From: Streptomyces diacarni
GTDB taxonomy: Bacteria > Actinomycetota > Actinomycetes > Streptomycetales > Streptomycetaceae
Reading direction: 5' to 3'
Assembly (NCBI RefSeq): GCF_003323715.1
Contig: NZ_QOIN01000045.1
Location: forward strand, 185,200-249,199
Length of the DNA: 64,000 nt
Shown: positions 17,306 to 25,212 of the stretch, in pieces
Layout of the letters: every line of letters begins with the position of its first letter
How positions within the stretch are numbered: position 1 is the stretch's first letter
The notes under the pieces: model-generated
Database searches by the model: none
Seen by the model: only the letters and a program-made list of their open reading frames with translations
What the model was told of the DNA's origin: nothing
Translations under genes and position numbers: made by a program

Positions 17306-17337
17306 GGGCGCACGGGCCAGAAAGGGCCCGTGCGCCC
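17306..17337 (-). terminator. 13-bp perfect hairpin between Rv2175c-like gene and thiE
   Basis: GGGCGCACGGGCC (17306-17318) pairs perfectly with GGCCCGTGCGCCC (17325-17337) around a six-base loop. It lies 55 bases after the stop of the minus-strand Rv2175c-like gene and about 25 bases before the thiE start. Confidence 0.65.
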
Positions 17338-17391
17338 GTGGATGTGCGGTGGTGCGTGCGGCGGCCGCGGGTGCCGCCGCGGATCAGCCGC

Positions 17392-17775
17392 TCAGACGGC
17401 CAGGGCCTGGGCGCGGCGCTTGACCTCCGTGCCCCTGTTCTCCCGCAGCGCCGTCACCGGCGCCCCCGGCAGCGACTCGTCCTCCGTGAACAGCCACTCC
17501 AGCATCTCCTCATCGCTGAACCCGTCGTCCCGCAGCAGCGTGATCGTGCCGGCCAGGCCCTTCACGATCCGGGCCTCGCCGACGAACGCGGCGGGAACCT
17601 GCAACACCCTGTTCCCCGACTCGGCCTCGCGCCGGACGGCGAGCAGCTGCCCCTCCTTCACGAGCTGCCGCACGCGGGTCACTTCGACGTCGAGCTTCTC
17701 GGCGACCTCGGGCAGGGTGAGCCAGGCGGGGACGAGAGCATCGGTCTTTGCGTCAATCTCGGTCACGGTTCCCAC
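17392..17775 (-). CDS. Rv2175c-like DNA-binding protein
   Basis: A 127-residue protein. An N-terminal winged-helix/HTH (WLTLPEVAEKLDVEVTRVRQLVKEGQLLAVRR, about residues 18-49) is followed by a C-terminal domain (PAAFVGEARIVKGLAGTITLLRDDGFSDEEMLEWLFTED, in two parts) that matches the Rv2175c C-terminal domain. In Mycobacterium tuberculosis Rv2175c is a DNA-binding substrate of the kinase PknL encoded beside it. Here a PASTA Ser/Thr kinase lies 4 kb away on the other strand. Thr residues near the N-terminus (MGTVTEIDAKTDA) could be phosphorylated, by analogy. GTG start. Confidence 0.85.
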   Translation of the reverse strand: MGTVTEIDAKTDALVPAWLTLPEVAEKLDVEVTRVRQLVKEGQLLAVRREAESGNRVLQVPAAFVGEARIVKGLAGTITLLRDDGFSDEEMLEWLFTEDESLPGAPVTALRENRGTEVKRRAQALAV

Positions 17776-17799
17776 ACTGCCATCCAGGGCTGAGCGCCA

Positions 17800-19068
17800 C
17801 TACCGCGCCGCCTTCTTCAGGGCGACGGCCGCGTCGGCCACCAGCGCCGGGTCCACCGCCGCGCCCTGCTGGATCAGCTTGCGGCCCTGCGCGAGATCGC
17901 GCGGACGGCCGACCGCCAGCAGCGCGGCCAGCCGCTCACCGCGCAGCCAGCACACGCTCCACGCGGCGCCCTCGGGATCGCCGCGCCACACCAGCTCGTC
18001 ACCCCCGCCGTGGTGCCCCGCGTACTGCACGAAGCGCCCGAACTGCTCGGACCAGAAATACGGCACCGGGTCGTGGTCGACGCTGTCGGCCGCGCCGTCG
18101 GCGTGCCCCTCGACCAGCAGGTTCGCGGCCACCGTGCGGGGGCCCTGGAGCGCGTTGTCCCAGTGGTGGACCAGCAGCCGCTCGCCGTAGCGGGCCGACG
18201 GGAAGGAGGCGCAGTCCCCCACCGCGTAGACACCGGGCACGGAGGCGCGCAGCCGGGAGTCGGCGCGCACCGCACCATCCGGGCCGAGTTCGATGCCGGA
18301 GTCGCGCAGCCAGCCCGTGGCCGGGCGGGCACCGATGCCGACGAGCACCGCGTCGGCCGCCAGCCTGCCCCCGTCGGACAGCAGCACCGCACCCCGCTCG
18401 ACACCCGAGACGGCCACACCCGTGCGCAGCTCCACCCCGGCCTGCGCGTACCAGGCCCGCATCGGCTCCGAGACGCCCGCCGGCAAGGCGCCGGGCAGCG
18501 GCGTGGCGGCGGCCTCGACCACCGTCACCTCGCAGTCGCGCTCACGCGCCGCCGTCGCGAACTCCGCACCGATCCAGCCCGCCCCCACCACGACGACGCG
18601 GCCACGCTCGGCCAGCACGGGACGCAGCCGCCTGGCGTCGTCCAGGGTGCGCAGCAGATGCACCCCCGGCACGCCCTCACTGCCGGGCAGCGCGACCGGC
18701 TCCGCACCGGTCGCCACGACCAGACGGTCGTAGTGCACGGGCCCCGCGTCGGTGACCAGCAGCCGCTCGTGCGCACGCAGCCCCGTGACGGTGCGGCCCA
18801 GCTCCAGCTCGATGTCCAGCCCGGCGAAGTCGATGTCGAAAAGCGGCTCCTCGGACTCCTCCCCCGTGCCGAGGAGCACGGCCTTCGACAGCGGCGGCCG
18901 GTCGTAGGGGGCGTGCGGCTCGGCTCCGATCAGCCGCACGGGCCCCGGCCAGCCCTGCTCCCGCAGGTGCACAGCGGTCTGCACGCCCGCCATCCCGGCC
19001 CCCACGATCACGACCCGCTGCTGCGTCTGACTCCCGCTCACGCTCTGGCTCCCACTCACGCCGCTCAC
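17800..19068 (-). CDS. FAD-dependent NAD(P)H oxidoreductase (ferredoxin-reductase-like)
   Basis: A ~422-residue two-dinucleotide-domain flavoprotein. The FAD site is VVIVGAGMAGVQTAVHLRE, the NAD(P)H site is VVVVGAGWIGAEFATAA, and the late FAD motif is GVYAVGDCASF. YDRPPLSKAVLLG is typical of rubredoxin/putidaredoxin-type reductases, and a C-terminal reductase domain follows (VQYAGHHGGGDELVWRG). It would pass electrons to a ferredoxin or oxygenase that is not encoded here. Three in-frame GTG codons (19068, 19059, 19041) are possible starts; no strong ribosome site distinguishes them. Divergent from thiO. Confidence 0.85.
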   Translation of the reverse strand: MSGVSGSQSVSGSQTQQRVVIVGAGMAGVQTAVHLREQGWPGPVRLIGAEPHAPYDRPPLSKAVLLGTGEESEEPLFDIDFAGLDIELELGRTVTGLRAHERLLVTDAGPVHYDRLVVATGAEPVALPGSEGVPGVHLLRTLDDARRLRPVLAERGRVVVVGAGWIGAEFATAARERDCEVTVVEAAATPLPGALPAGVSEPMRAWYAQAGVELRTGVAVSGVERGAVLLSDGGRLAADAVLVGIGARPATGWLRDSGIELGPDGAVRADSRLRASVPGVYAVGDCASFPSARYGERLLVHHWDNALQGPRTVAANLLVEGHADGAADSVDHDPVPYFWSEQFGRFVQYAGHHGGGDELVWRGDPEGAAWSVCWLRGERLAALLAVGRPRDLAQGRKLIQQGAAVDPALVADAAVALKKAAR

Positions 19069-19138
19069 TGTATGCCGCCGCGCCGCGCCCGCACTCGGAC
19101 GGCCGACCGGGACCGGACACGACCACCGACCGAGGCCC

Positions 19139-19168
19139 TGGTCGCGGCCCTGAGCACCGCAGTAGGCT
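19139..19168 (+). promoter_or_regulatory. Promoter of the thiO-thiS-thiG operon
   Basis: TGGTCG (19139-19144), an 18-base spacer and TAGGCT (19163-19168), a good Streptomyces-type -10. The start would fall around 19175, just before the TPP riboswitch. Confidence 0.55.
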
Positions 19169-19188
19169 GGCCGCGTACATCCAGCACA

Positions 19189-19280
19189 CGCGGGAGCCCG
19201 GACGCACCGGGCTGAGAGGGAGGCTGCGGCGGCCTCCGACCGTCCGAACCTGATCCGGGTCATTCCGGCGAAGGGAGCAG
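19189..19280 (+). promoter_or_regulatory. TPP riboswitch (THI element)
   Basis: The conserved THI-box blocks appear in order: GGGAGCCCGG at the 5' side, CTGAGAGGG (19212-19220), a variable stem, ACCGTCCGAACCTGATC (19239-19255), CGGGTCATTCCGGCG and GAAGGGAG (19270-19277). It immediately precedes thiO. TPP binding usually lowers expression of the downstream genes; in high-GC bacteria this is often by hiding the ribosome site. The GGGAG at its 3' end is the only Shine-Dalgarno-like sequence before the ATG at 19291, which fits translational control. Confidence 0.93.
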
Positions 19281-19290
19281 CGGCATCCCC

Positions 19291-20511
19291 ATGCGCGAGA
19301 CGACACCGAGCGGTACGACACCAGGCGGAGCGCCGTCCGGCACCCCCGACGTCCTCGTCCTCGGCGGCGGCCTCATCGGCCTGGTCACCGCCTGGCGCGC
19401 GGCCCGGCGCGGCCTGCGCGTCACCGTTCTCGACCCCGAACCCGGCGGCGGCGCCGCACAGGTCGCGGCCGGCATGCTCGCGGCCGTCACCGAACTCCAC
19501 TACGGCGAGGAGACGCTCCTCGACCTCAACCTCGCCTCCGCGGCCCGCTACCCCGCCTTCGTCGCCGAACTGGAAGAGGCCTCAGGGCTCGACGTCGGCC
19601 ACCGCGCCTGCGGCACCCTCGCCGTCGCGCTCGACGCCGACGACCGCGCCCACCTGCGGGAGCTGCACGCGCTGCACCAGCGCTGCGGACTGAGCTCCGA
19701 GTGGCTGACCGGCCGCGAATGCCGCCGCCTGGAGCCGATGCTGGCACCGTCCGTCCGCGGCGGCGTCCGCGTCGACGGCGACCACCAGATCGACCCGCGC
19801 CGCCTGGCCGCCGCCCTGCTGCGGGCCTGCGCACACGCCCGCGTCACCTTCCTGCGGACCACGGCCAGGCGGCTCCTGGTCGCCGGCGGCCGGGCCGTGG
19901 GCGCCGCCACCGCCGACGGCGGCGAGGTGGCCGCGGGCCAGACCGTCCTCGCGCTCGGCTCACGCAGCGGCACGCTCGACGGCGTACCCGCACACGTGCC
20001 GGTGCCGGTACGCCCCGTCAAAGGCCAGGTGCTGCGGCTGCGGATGCCGGCGTCCGACGGCGCCCGCGGAACGTTCCTCAGCCGCACGGTCCGCGCCGTC
20101 GTGCGCGGCGGTGCGCTCTACCTGGTGCCGCGCGAGAACGGCGAACTCGTCGTCGGCGCCACCAGCGAAGAACTGGGCTGGGACACCACCGTGACCGCCG
20201 GCGGCGTCTACGAACTGCTGCGGGACGCACACGAACTCGTCCCCGGCGTCACCGAACTGCCGCTGGCCGAAACCGTCGCAGGCCTGCGCCCGGGATCCCC
20301 CGACAACGCGCCCCTGCTCGGCCCCACAGGACTGCCGGGACTCCACCTGGCCACAGGACACCACCGCAACGGCGTACTGCTCACCCCCGTCACCGGCGAC
20401 GTGATGGCCGGCCTGCTGGCCGACGGCGAGCTGCCGCCCCTGGCCCGGGCCTTCACCCCGGACCGCTTCGCCACACCCCCCGCCACCGAGCCGCAGGAGC
20501 AGACCGCATGA
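19291..20511 (+). CDS. thiO: Glycine oxidase ThiO
   Basis: A 406-residue DAO-family flavoenzyme that oxidises glycine to the imine used in thiazole synthesis. The FAD site is VLVLGGGLIGLVTAWRAARRG, followed by VTVLDPEPGGGAAQVAAGMLA. The C-terminal FAD segment GLRPGSPDNAPLLGPTGLPGL is followed by HLATGHHRNGVLLTPVTG, a strong ThiO signature. First gene behind the TPP riboswitch. Its TGA overlaps the thiS ATG (ATGA). Confidence 0.94.
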   Translation: MRETTPSGTTPGGAPSGTPDVLVLGGGLIGLVTAWRAARRGLRVTVLDPEPGGGAAQVAAGMLAAVTELHYGEETLLDLNLASAARYPAFVAELEEASGLDVGHRACGTLAVALDADDRAHLRELHALHQRCGLSSEWLTGRECRRLEPMLAPSVRGGVRVDGDHQIDPRRLAAALLRACAHARVTFLRTTARRLLVAGGRAVGAATADGGEVAAGQTVLALGSRSGTLDGVPAHVPVPVRPVKGQVLRLRMPASDGARGTFLSRTVRAVVRGGALYLVPRENGELVVGATSEELGWDTTVTAGGVYELLRDAHELVPGVTELPLAETVAGLRPGSPDNAPLLGPTGLPGLHLATGHHRNGVLLTPVTGDVMAGLLADGELPPLARAFTPDRFATPPATEPQEQTA

Positions 20512-20729
20512 CCTCCACCACCGCGCGGGTCACCGTCTCCGTCAACGGCGAACCCCGCCACCTGACGGAGGGCACCACCCTCGACCAGCTCGTGGCCACC
20601 CTCACCGCCGCGCCCTCGGGGGTGGCCGCCGCACTCAACGAGAACGTCGTCCCCCGCGGCAGCTGGGCCACCACCGCGCTGGGTGACGGAGACCGCGTCG
20701 AAGTACTCACCGCAGTCCAGGGAGGCTGA
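20508..20729 (+). CDS. thiS: Sulfur-carrier protein ThiS
   Basis: A 73-residue ubiquitin-like protein ending in Gly-Gly, the site of thiocarboxylation that donates sulfur to thiazole. VSVNGEPRHLTEGTTLDQLV and ALNENVVPRGSWATTALGDGDRVEV match the ThiS/MoaD fold in order. Its ATG overlaps the thiO stop by four bases and thiG starts eight bases after its stop, so the three genes are one translationally coupled unit. Confidence 0.94.
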   Translation: MTSTTARVTVSVNGEPRHLTEGTTLDQLVATLTAAPSGVAAALNENVVPRGSWATTALGDGDRVEVLTAVQGG

Positions 20730-20737
20730 GCACCACC

Positions 20738-21535
20738 ATGGCCGACGACCCGCTGACCATCGGCGACACCACCTTCGACTCCCGCCTGATCATGGGCACC
20801 GGCGGCGCCCCCAGCCTGGACGTGCTGGAGAAGGCGCTGCTGGCCTCCGGCACCGAACTGACCACCGTCGCCATGCGGCGCCTCGACCCGTCCGTCAGCG
20901 GCTCCGTACTGTCCGTACTCGAACGGCACGGCATCCGCGTCCTGCCCAACACCGCGGGCTGCTACACGGCCGGCGAAGCGGTACTCACCGCGCGGCTCGC
21001 GCGCGAAGCACTGGGCACCGACTGGGTCAAGCTCGAGGTCATCGCCGACGAACGCACCCTGCTGCCCGACCCCGTCGAACTCCTCGACGCCGCCGAAACC
21101 CTCGTCGACGACGGCTTCACCGTGCTGCCCTACACCAACGACGACCCCGTACTCGCCCGCAAACTCGAAGACGCCGGATGCGCCGCGATCATGCCGCTCG
21201 GCTCCCCCATCGGATCAGGACTCGGCATCCGCAACCCCCACAACTTCCACCTCATCACCGAGCGGGCCACGGTCCCCGTCATCCTCGACGCCGGGGCAGG
21301 CACCGCCTCCGACGCCGCCCTGGCCATGGAACTCGGCTGCTCCGCCGTGATGCTGGCCTCCGCGGTGACGCGGGCTCAAGAGCCCGCGCTCATGGCGGCG
21401 GGCATGCGGGCCGCTGTCGACGGCGGGCGGCTGGCGTTTCTCGCGGGGCGGATTCCTCGGCGGTGGTATGCCTCGGCGTCCTCTCCTGCGGAGGGCTTGG
21501 CCGACTTTGACCCTGAGCGGCCCGCCTTTCGCTGA
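20738..21535 (+). CDS. thiG: Thiazole synthase ThiG
   Basis: A 265-residue TIM-barrel enzyme that forms the thiazole ring from deoxyxylulose phosphate, ThiS-thiocarboxylate and the glycine imine made by ThiO. Signatures: SRLIMGTGGAPSLDVLEKAL, VLPNTAGCYTAGEA, DWVKLEVIAD (with the Schiff-base Lys), MPLGSPIGSGLGI and VILDAGAGTASDAALAMELG. Last gene of the riboswitch-controlled operon. Downstream lies a block of palindromic repeats. Confidence 0.95.
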   Translation: MADDPLTIGDTTFDSRLIMGTGGAPSLDVLEKALLASGTELTTVAMRRLDPSVSGSVLSVLERHGIRVLPNTAGCYTAGEAVLTARLAREALGTDWVKLEVIADERTLLPDPVELLDAAETLVDDGFTVLPYTNDDPVLARKLEDAGCAAIMPLGSPIGSGLGIRNPHNFHLITERATVPVILDAGAGTASDAALAMELGCSAVMLASAVTRAQEPALMAAGMRAAVDGGRLAFLAGRIPRRWYASASSPAEGLADFDPERPAFR

Positions 21536-21941
21536 TACCCCAGCACCTGGGGCGGGCCCCCCAGACCTCCCCCTTTTCCGTGGGGCCAGCCCACCCCCGA
21601 AGGGCTGCTCTCTCCCTGAGGGGCTCCGCCCCCCAGACCCCCGGCCCCTCGCCGGGGAGGCTTTGGGGCGGCTCCTCCCCCAGACTCCGTCCGGGGGGAC
21701 CCCCACCCCAAAGGCCCCCCGCTACGGGGGCTCCGCCCCCCTAGAAACCCCCGCCAAGGGGCTCCGCCCCCTGGACCCCCACACGAGACAGCACCACAGA
21801 ACCCCAGTGCTGGGCCGACTTACGTAAGAGGGGGACCGGTTCTCCTCCAGGGACTCCTTAGGGGGCGGGGAACTGTCACTGTTCGGCTCTAGTGCGGGAG
21901 CGGGGCATAAGGAGGCGCGGCGAACTCGTAAACTCTGCGCA
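21536..21941. repeat. Intergenic block of GGGGCTCCGCCCC repeats, and kinase leader
   Basis: The 406 bases between thiG and the kinase gene are low complexity up to about 21790. The palindromic core GGGGCTCCGCCCC occurs three times (21620-21632, 21727-21739, 21758-21770), each followed by C-rich text with AGACCC, AGAAAC or GGACCC. Further C- and G-runs between them could form nested hairpins. This is a familiar dispersed intergenic repeat type in Streptomyces, perhaps also ending thiG transcription. The last ~100 bases carry the kinase promoter candidate. Confidence 0.75.
21929..21934 (+). promoter_or_regulatory. Candidate -10 box for the PASTA kinase
   Basis: TAAACT lies seven bases before the ATG at 21942, which would give a leaderless mRNA. 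I see no good -35 hexamer. AAGGAGG (21909-21915) is too far upstream to serve as a ribosome site for this ATG. Confidence 0.35.
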
Positions 21942-23912
21942 ATGGACACCACCCTCAAGGACCCCCTGGTCGGTCAGGTTCTCGATGGCCGGTACCGCAT
22001 CGAAGCCCGCGTAGCCGTCGGCGGCATGGCGACGGTGTACCGCGCCATGGACACCCGCCTGGACCGGGTGCTGGCCCTGAAGGTGATGCACACCTCCCTC
22101 TCCTCGGACGAGACGTTCGTGACGCGGTTCATCCGGGAGGCGAAGTCCGCCGCGCGGCTCGCGCACCCGAACGTGGTGGGCGTGTTCGACCAGGGCACGG
22201 ACGGTACGTACGTGTATCTGGCGATGGAGTACGTGGAGGGCTGCACGCTCCGTGACGTCCTGCGCGACAAGGGCGCGCTGCGGCCGCGCCCCGCGCTGGA
22301 CGTGCTGGAACCGGTGCTGGCGGCGCTGGGCGCCGCTCACCGGGCGGGGCTCGTGCACCGGGACGTGAAACCGGAGAACGTCCTGATAGGGGACGACGGC
22401 CGGGTGAAGGTCGCCGACTTCGGGCTCGTGCGGGCTGTGGACAGCCAGACGTCCGCGACGACGGACTCGATCCTGGGCACGGTCTCGTATCTGGCACCTG
22501 AGCAGATCGAGGACGGTACGGCGTCGCCGCGTACGGATCTGTACGCGTGCGGCGTGATGTTCTACGAGATGCTGACGGGCTCCAAGCCGCACGCGGGCTC
22601 CACTCCGGCGCAGGTCCTCTACCAGCACCTGAACAAGGACATGCCGCTCCCCTCGGCTGCGGTGCCGGGGATGGCGGCCGCGTTGGACGGGCTGGTGGCG
22701 CGGGCGACGGCGCGGAACCCCGAAGGGCGCCCCGAGGACGCGGTGGCGCTGCTCGCGGAGGTCCGCTCGACCCGCGCGGGGCTGTCGGAGGGAGAGCTGG
22801 ACGCGGTGCCCCCGCAGGCCAAGGACGGCGGGGAGCAGGCGGTGGCGCCCGCCGAGCAGGACGGTACGGGGACACCGGTGGCCGCCGTGCCGCCGTCGGA
22901 GGCCGAGACGTCGGTGATTCCGCGGCCCGCGGCGAGCGATCCGGTGCCGGACGCCGAACCGATGGACCGTACGGCGCTCCTTTCGGCGGTGCCCGCCGCC
23001 GGGGCGGCGGTGCCCGCCGCCCCGGCCCGGCGGCGGATGCTGCAACCGCGCTGGGTGCTGGTGGCGCTGGGTGTGCTGCTGGTGCTGCTGGTGGGTACGG
23101 GCGTCTGGTACATCAACTCGGGTCAGTTCACCAAGACTCCCGCGGTCTTGGACCAAACGCAGTCGGAGGCGACCAAGGCGCTGGCGGACGCGGGTCTCGA
23201 CGTGAAGGTGGAGCGCGACTACAGCCAGCGGGTGAAGCGCGGCCACGTCATCGGCACCGATCCGGAGCCGGGTGAGCGGGTGCGCAAGACGGGCGCGGTC
23301 ACGCTGACCGTCTCGCGCGGCCCCGAGGTGGTGAAGGTGCCTCAGCTGCGCGGCACCCCGCTCGGTGACGCCCGGCGCAAGCTGGAGGACGCCGGTCTCG
23401 AGCCCGGGCTGGTCAAGCGGCGGTTCGACGAGGAGACCGCGCAGGGCTCGGTCGTCGCCACGGATCCGAAGCCGGGCAGCGAGCGCAGGCCGGGTGCCGC
23501 CGTGGGCCTGACGGTCTCGAAGGGCGCCCCGGTGGACGTGCCCGACGTGGTGGGGGACGACGAGGGCGACGCCGTCGAGGAGCTGAAGGAAGAGGGCCTG
23601 AAGGTCAAGATCGCGAAGGAGCGTGTCCACTCGGAGGAGGACGAGGGCACCATCGCCCGCATGTCTCCCACGGACGGCTCGCGGCTCGCCAAGGGCGACA
23701 CGGTGACGCTGACCGTCTCCAAGGGGCCCGACATGGTCGAGGTGCCGGACGTGGAGGACAGCAGCGAGAGCGAGGCCAAGGCGAAGCTGGAGAAGGCGGG
23801 CTTCGAGGTGCGGGTGCGCCGCGTCTTCTTCGGCGACACGGTCTTCAACCAGTCCCCCGATCCGGGCGAGGAGGCCCCTCGGGGCTCCGAGGTGACCGTC
23901 TGGCTGCGCTGA
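21942..23912 (+). CDS. PASTA-domain Ser/Thr protein kinase (PknB family)
   Basis: A 656-residue membrane kinase. The kinase domain covers about residues 17-280: glycine loop VAVGGMATVYRA, catalytic Lys47 in LALKVM, HRDVKPENVL and ADFGLVRAVD, activation loop SATTDSILGTVSYLAPEQ. A Pro/Ala-rich linker leads to one membrane segment (WVLVALGVLLVLLVGTGVWYI, about residues 369-389). Four extracellular PASTA repeats follow, each ending in a VTLTVSRGP- or VTLTVSKGP-like strand. Such kinases sense muropeptides or lipid II and control envelope synthesis. The Rv2175c-like protein at 17392-17775 is a candidate substrate. The stop codon lies inside a 25-bp direct repeat. Confidence 0.95.
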   Translation: MDTTLKDPLVGQVLDGRYRIEARVAVGGMATVYRAMDTRLDRVLALKVMHTSLSSDETFVTRFIREAKSAARLAHPNVVGVFDQGTDGTYVYLAMEYVEGCTLRDVLRDKGALRPRPALDVLEPVLAALGAAHRAGLVHRDVKPENVLIGDDGRVKVADFGLVRAVDSQTSATTDSILGTVSYLAPEQIEDGTASPRTDLYACGVMFYEMLTGSKPHAGSTPAQVLYQHLNKDMPLPSAAVPGMAAALDGLVARATARNPEGRPEDAVALLAEVRSTRAGLSEGELDAVPPQAKDGGEQAVAPAEQDGTGTPVAAVPPSEAETSVIPRPAASDPVPDAEPMDRTALLSAVPAAGAAVPAAPARRRMLQPRWVLVALGVLLVLLVGTGVWYINSGQFTKTPAVLDQTQSEATKALADAGLDVKVERDYSQRVKRGHVIGTDPEPGERVRKTGAVTLTVSRGPEVVKVPQLRGTPLGDARRKLEDAGLEPGLVKRRFDEETAQGSVVATDPKPGSERRPGAAVGLTVSKGAPVDVPDVVGDDEGDAVEELKEEGLKVKIAKERVHSEEDEGTIARMSPTDGSRLAKGDTVTLTVSKGPDMVEVPDVEDSSESEAKAKLEKAGFEVRVRRVFFGDTVFNQSPDPGEEAPRGSEVTVWLR

Positions 23913-23973
23913 GCGGAGCACACCGGCGCTGAGCGGGCGCCAGCGGCACTGAGCGGAGCGCACCGGCGCTGAG
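23909..23973. repeat. 25-bp direct repeat at the kinase stop codon
   Basis: Two copies (23909-23933 and 23949-23973, 40 bp apart) differ at one position; each begins CTGAGCGGAGC and ends GGCGCTGAG. The kinase stop TGA (23910-23912) is inside the first copy. Confidence 0.75.
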
Positions 23974-23989
23974 TGAGTGTGCCGGTTCG

Positions 23990-24019
23990 TGCGGCCCCCG
24001 GCTTCGGTCGGGGGCCGTT
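23990..24019 (+). terminator. Kinase terminator with UUCG tetraloop
   Basis: CGGCCCCCG (23992-24000) pairs with CGGGGGCCG (24009-24017); inner bases G-C and G-U close a TTCG loop (24003-24006). A classical stable hairpin, 80 bases after the kinase stop. Confidence 0.7.
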
Positions 24020-24293
24020 CGCGTGGGTTCCGGCCGTGTGACCTGGGCTTTCTCGTGCGTGTTTCCGGCATGACCGTTATGTCAGGTCAGTCGTGAAAAG
24101 TAATGCCGGAGTGCGCATGGGCCGCTACCGACCGTACTGCGAAGCCCGCCCCGATGTGAGCCCACCCATAGGACGCACATCACCTACGAAAGACCGTAGT
24201 GGAAAGCGCATCACCGCCCCGACCTGGAATGCGGGGTATTCACCCCTTCATCGCGGGAACCTGTTCAACGAATTCCGGTAGTACGTCACATCG

Positions 24294-24322
24294 TTGATTT
24301 CCCAAAACGGGCCCTCTAACAA
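24294..24322 (+). promoter_or_regulatory. Candidate promoter of the transglycosylase gene
   Basis: TTGATT (24294-24299), a 17-base spacer and TAACAA (24317-24322). It would leave a leader of about 95 bases before ATG 24422. Confidence 0.4.
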
Positions 24323-24421
24323 TTGCGGCGTCGCACGGCGCCGTGAAACAGAACTCGGCGCGTTTCTCCGGCTCCCCGCCTCTGCGACGACGCCTAGCGA
24401 TGAAAGGTTCCGCTCTTTCTC

Positions 24422-25207
24422 ATGCCCAGCATCTCCAGTCTCAGTCCCGGTAATCTCAGCCCGCGCGCCAGGAAGATGACGACCGTCGGCATCGGCACCG
24501 CCGGCGCCGCGGCCCTGGCCCTGACCGTGCTCCCCGGCACCGCGGACCACGGCGACGCCAGCCAGGCCACGGCGGCCAGGAAGGTCAACGCCGAGAACGT
24601 GGCCTTCTCCTCCCACTCCTCCGTCCTGCCCGAGCAGGGCAAGGACATCGCGGCCGCCCAGCACTCCCTGATCGACGTCCCCGAGGGCGCGCAGCAGGTC
24701 CGCAGCGTCAAGGACGCCACCACGACCGCGAAGAGCTTCACCACCACCGACGAGGCCGCGGAGGCGATACGGGCAGGCGCCAAGGAGCGTGCCGCCAAGG
24801 CCGAGGCGCAGAAGAAGGCGGAGGCCGAGCGCGCCGCCGAGGAGACCGCGAACCGTTCCGAGCAGCGCGCGGCGAAGCCGACCTACCCGAACAACCTGGA
24901 CGGGTGGATCCGTGAGGCCCTGGCCATCATGGACAAGCACAACATCCCTGGCTCCTACGAGGGCATCCACCGCAACGTCATCCGCGAGTCCGGCGGCGAC
25001 CCCCGCGCCATCAACAACTGGGACATCAACGCCCAGAACGGCGTGCCGTCCAAGGGCCTGCTCCAGGTGATCAAGCCGACCTTCGACACCTACCACGTCG
25101 AGGGCACCTCCTGGGACCAGTACGACCCGGTCGCCAACATCGTCACCGCGTGCAACTACGCGGCGGACCGCTACGGTTCGATGGACAACGTCAACTCGGC
25201 ATACTGA
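24422..25207 (+). CDS. Secreted lytic transglycosylase (SLT domain)
   Basis: A 261-residue protein. An N-terminal export signal (RARKMTTVGIGTAGAAALALTVLPGTA) is followed by a low-complexity and coiled-coil region (AKERAAKAEAQKKAEAERAA, about residues 120-140). A C-terminal lysozyme-like/SLT domain follows (about residues 160-261): IHRNVIRESGGDPRAINNWD with the catalytic Glu, then GVPSKGLLQVIKPTFDTYH and NIVTACNYAADRYG. It would cleave peptidoglycan outside the cell. The stop is followed after five bases by the GTG of endonuclease IV, an unexpected pairing that may reflect only compact packing. Confidence 0.9.
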   Translation: MPSISSLSPGNLSPRARKMTTVGIGTAGAAALALTVLPGTADHGDASQATAARKVNAENVAFSSHSSVLPEQGKDIAAAQHSLIDVPEGAQQVRSVKDATTTAKSFTTTDEAAEAIRAGAKERAAKAEAQKKAEAERAAEETANRSEQRAAKPTYPNNLDGWIREALAIMDKHNIPGSYEGIHRNVIRESGGDPRAINNWDINAQNGVPSKGLLQVIKPTFDTYHVEGTSWDQYDPVANIVTACNYAADRYGSMDNVNSAY

Positions 25208-25212
25208 GTGGT

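Larger units (their letters stand above)
23913..24421. other. 509-base region between the kinase and transglycosylase genes
   Basis: The first ~110 bases hold the repeat and the kinase terminator. From about 24060 to 24421 the base composition drops visibly below the surrounding GC content. This part contains a 12-bp palindrome CACGGCGCCGTG (24334-24345) and a promoter candidate at 24294-24322. A 62-codon ORF at 24093-24281 has no good start context or similarity and I do not call it a gene. The roughly 95-base 5' leader of the transglycosylase mRNA lies at its end. Confidence 0.5.

Noticed and set aside
24093..24281. 62-codon plus-strand ORF between the PASTA kinase and the transglycosylase
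   Set aside because: No ribosome site, no similarity that I recognise, and base composition unlike neighbouring genes.
24060..24421. Possible c-di-AMP (ydaO) riboswitch before the lytic transglycosylase
   Set aside because: Cell-wall hydrolases often carry one, but the conserved GGGGTGAAT and CAGCTAACC blocks are not present in the right order on the plus strand.
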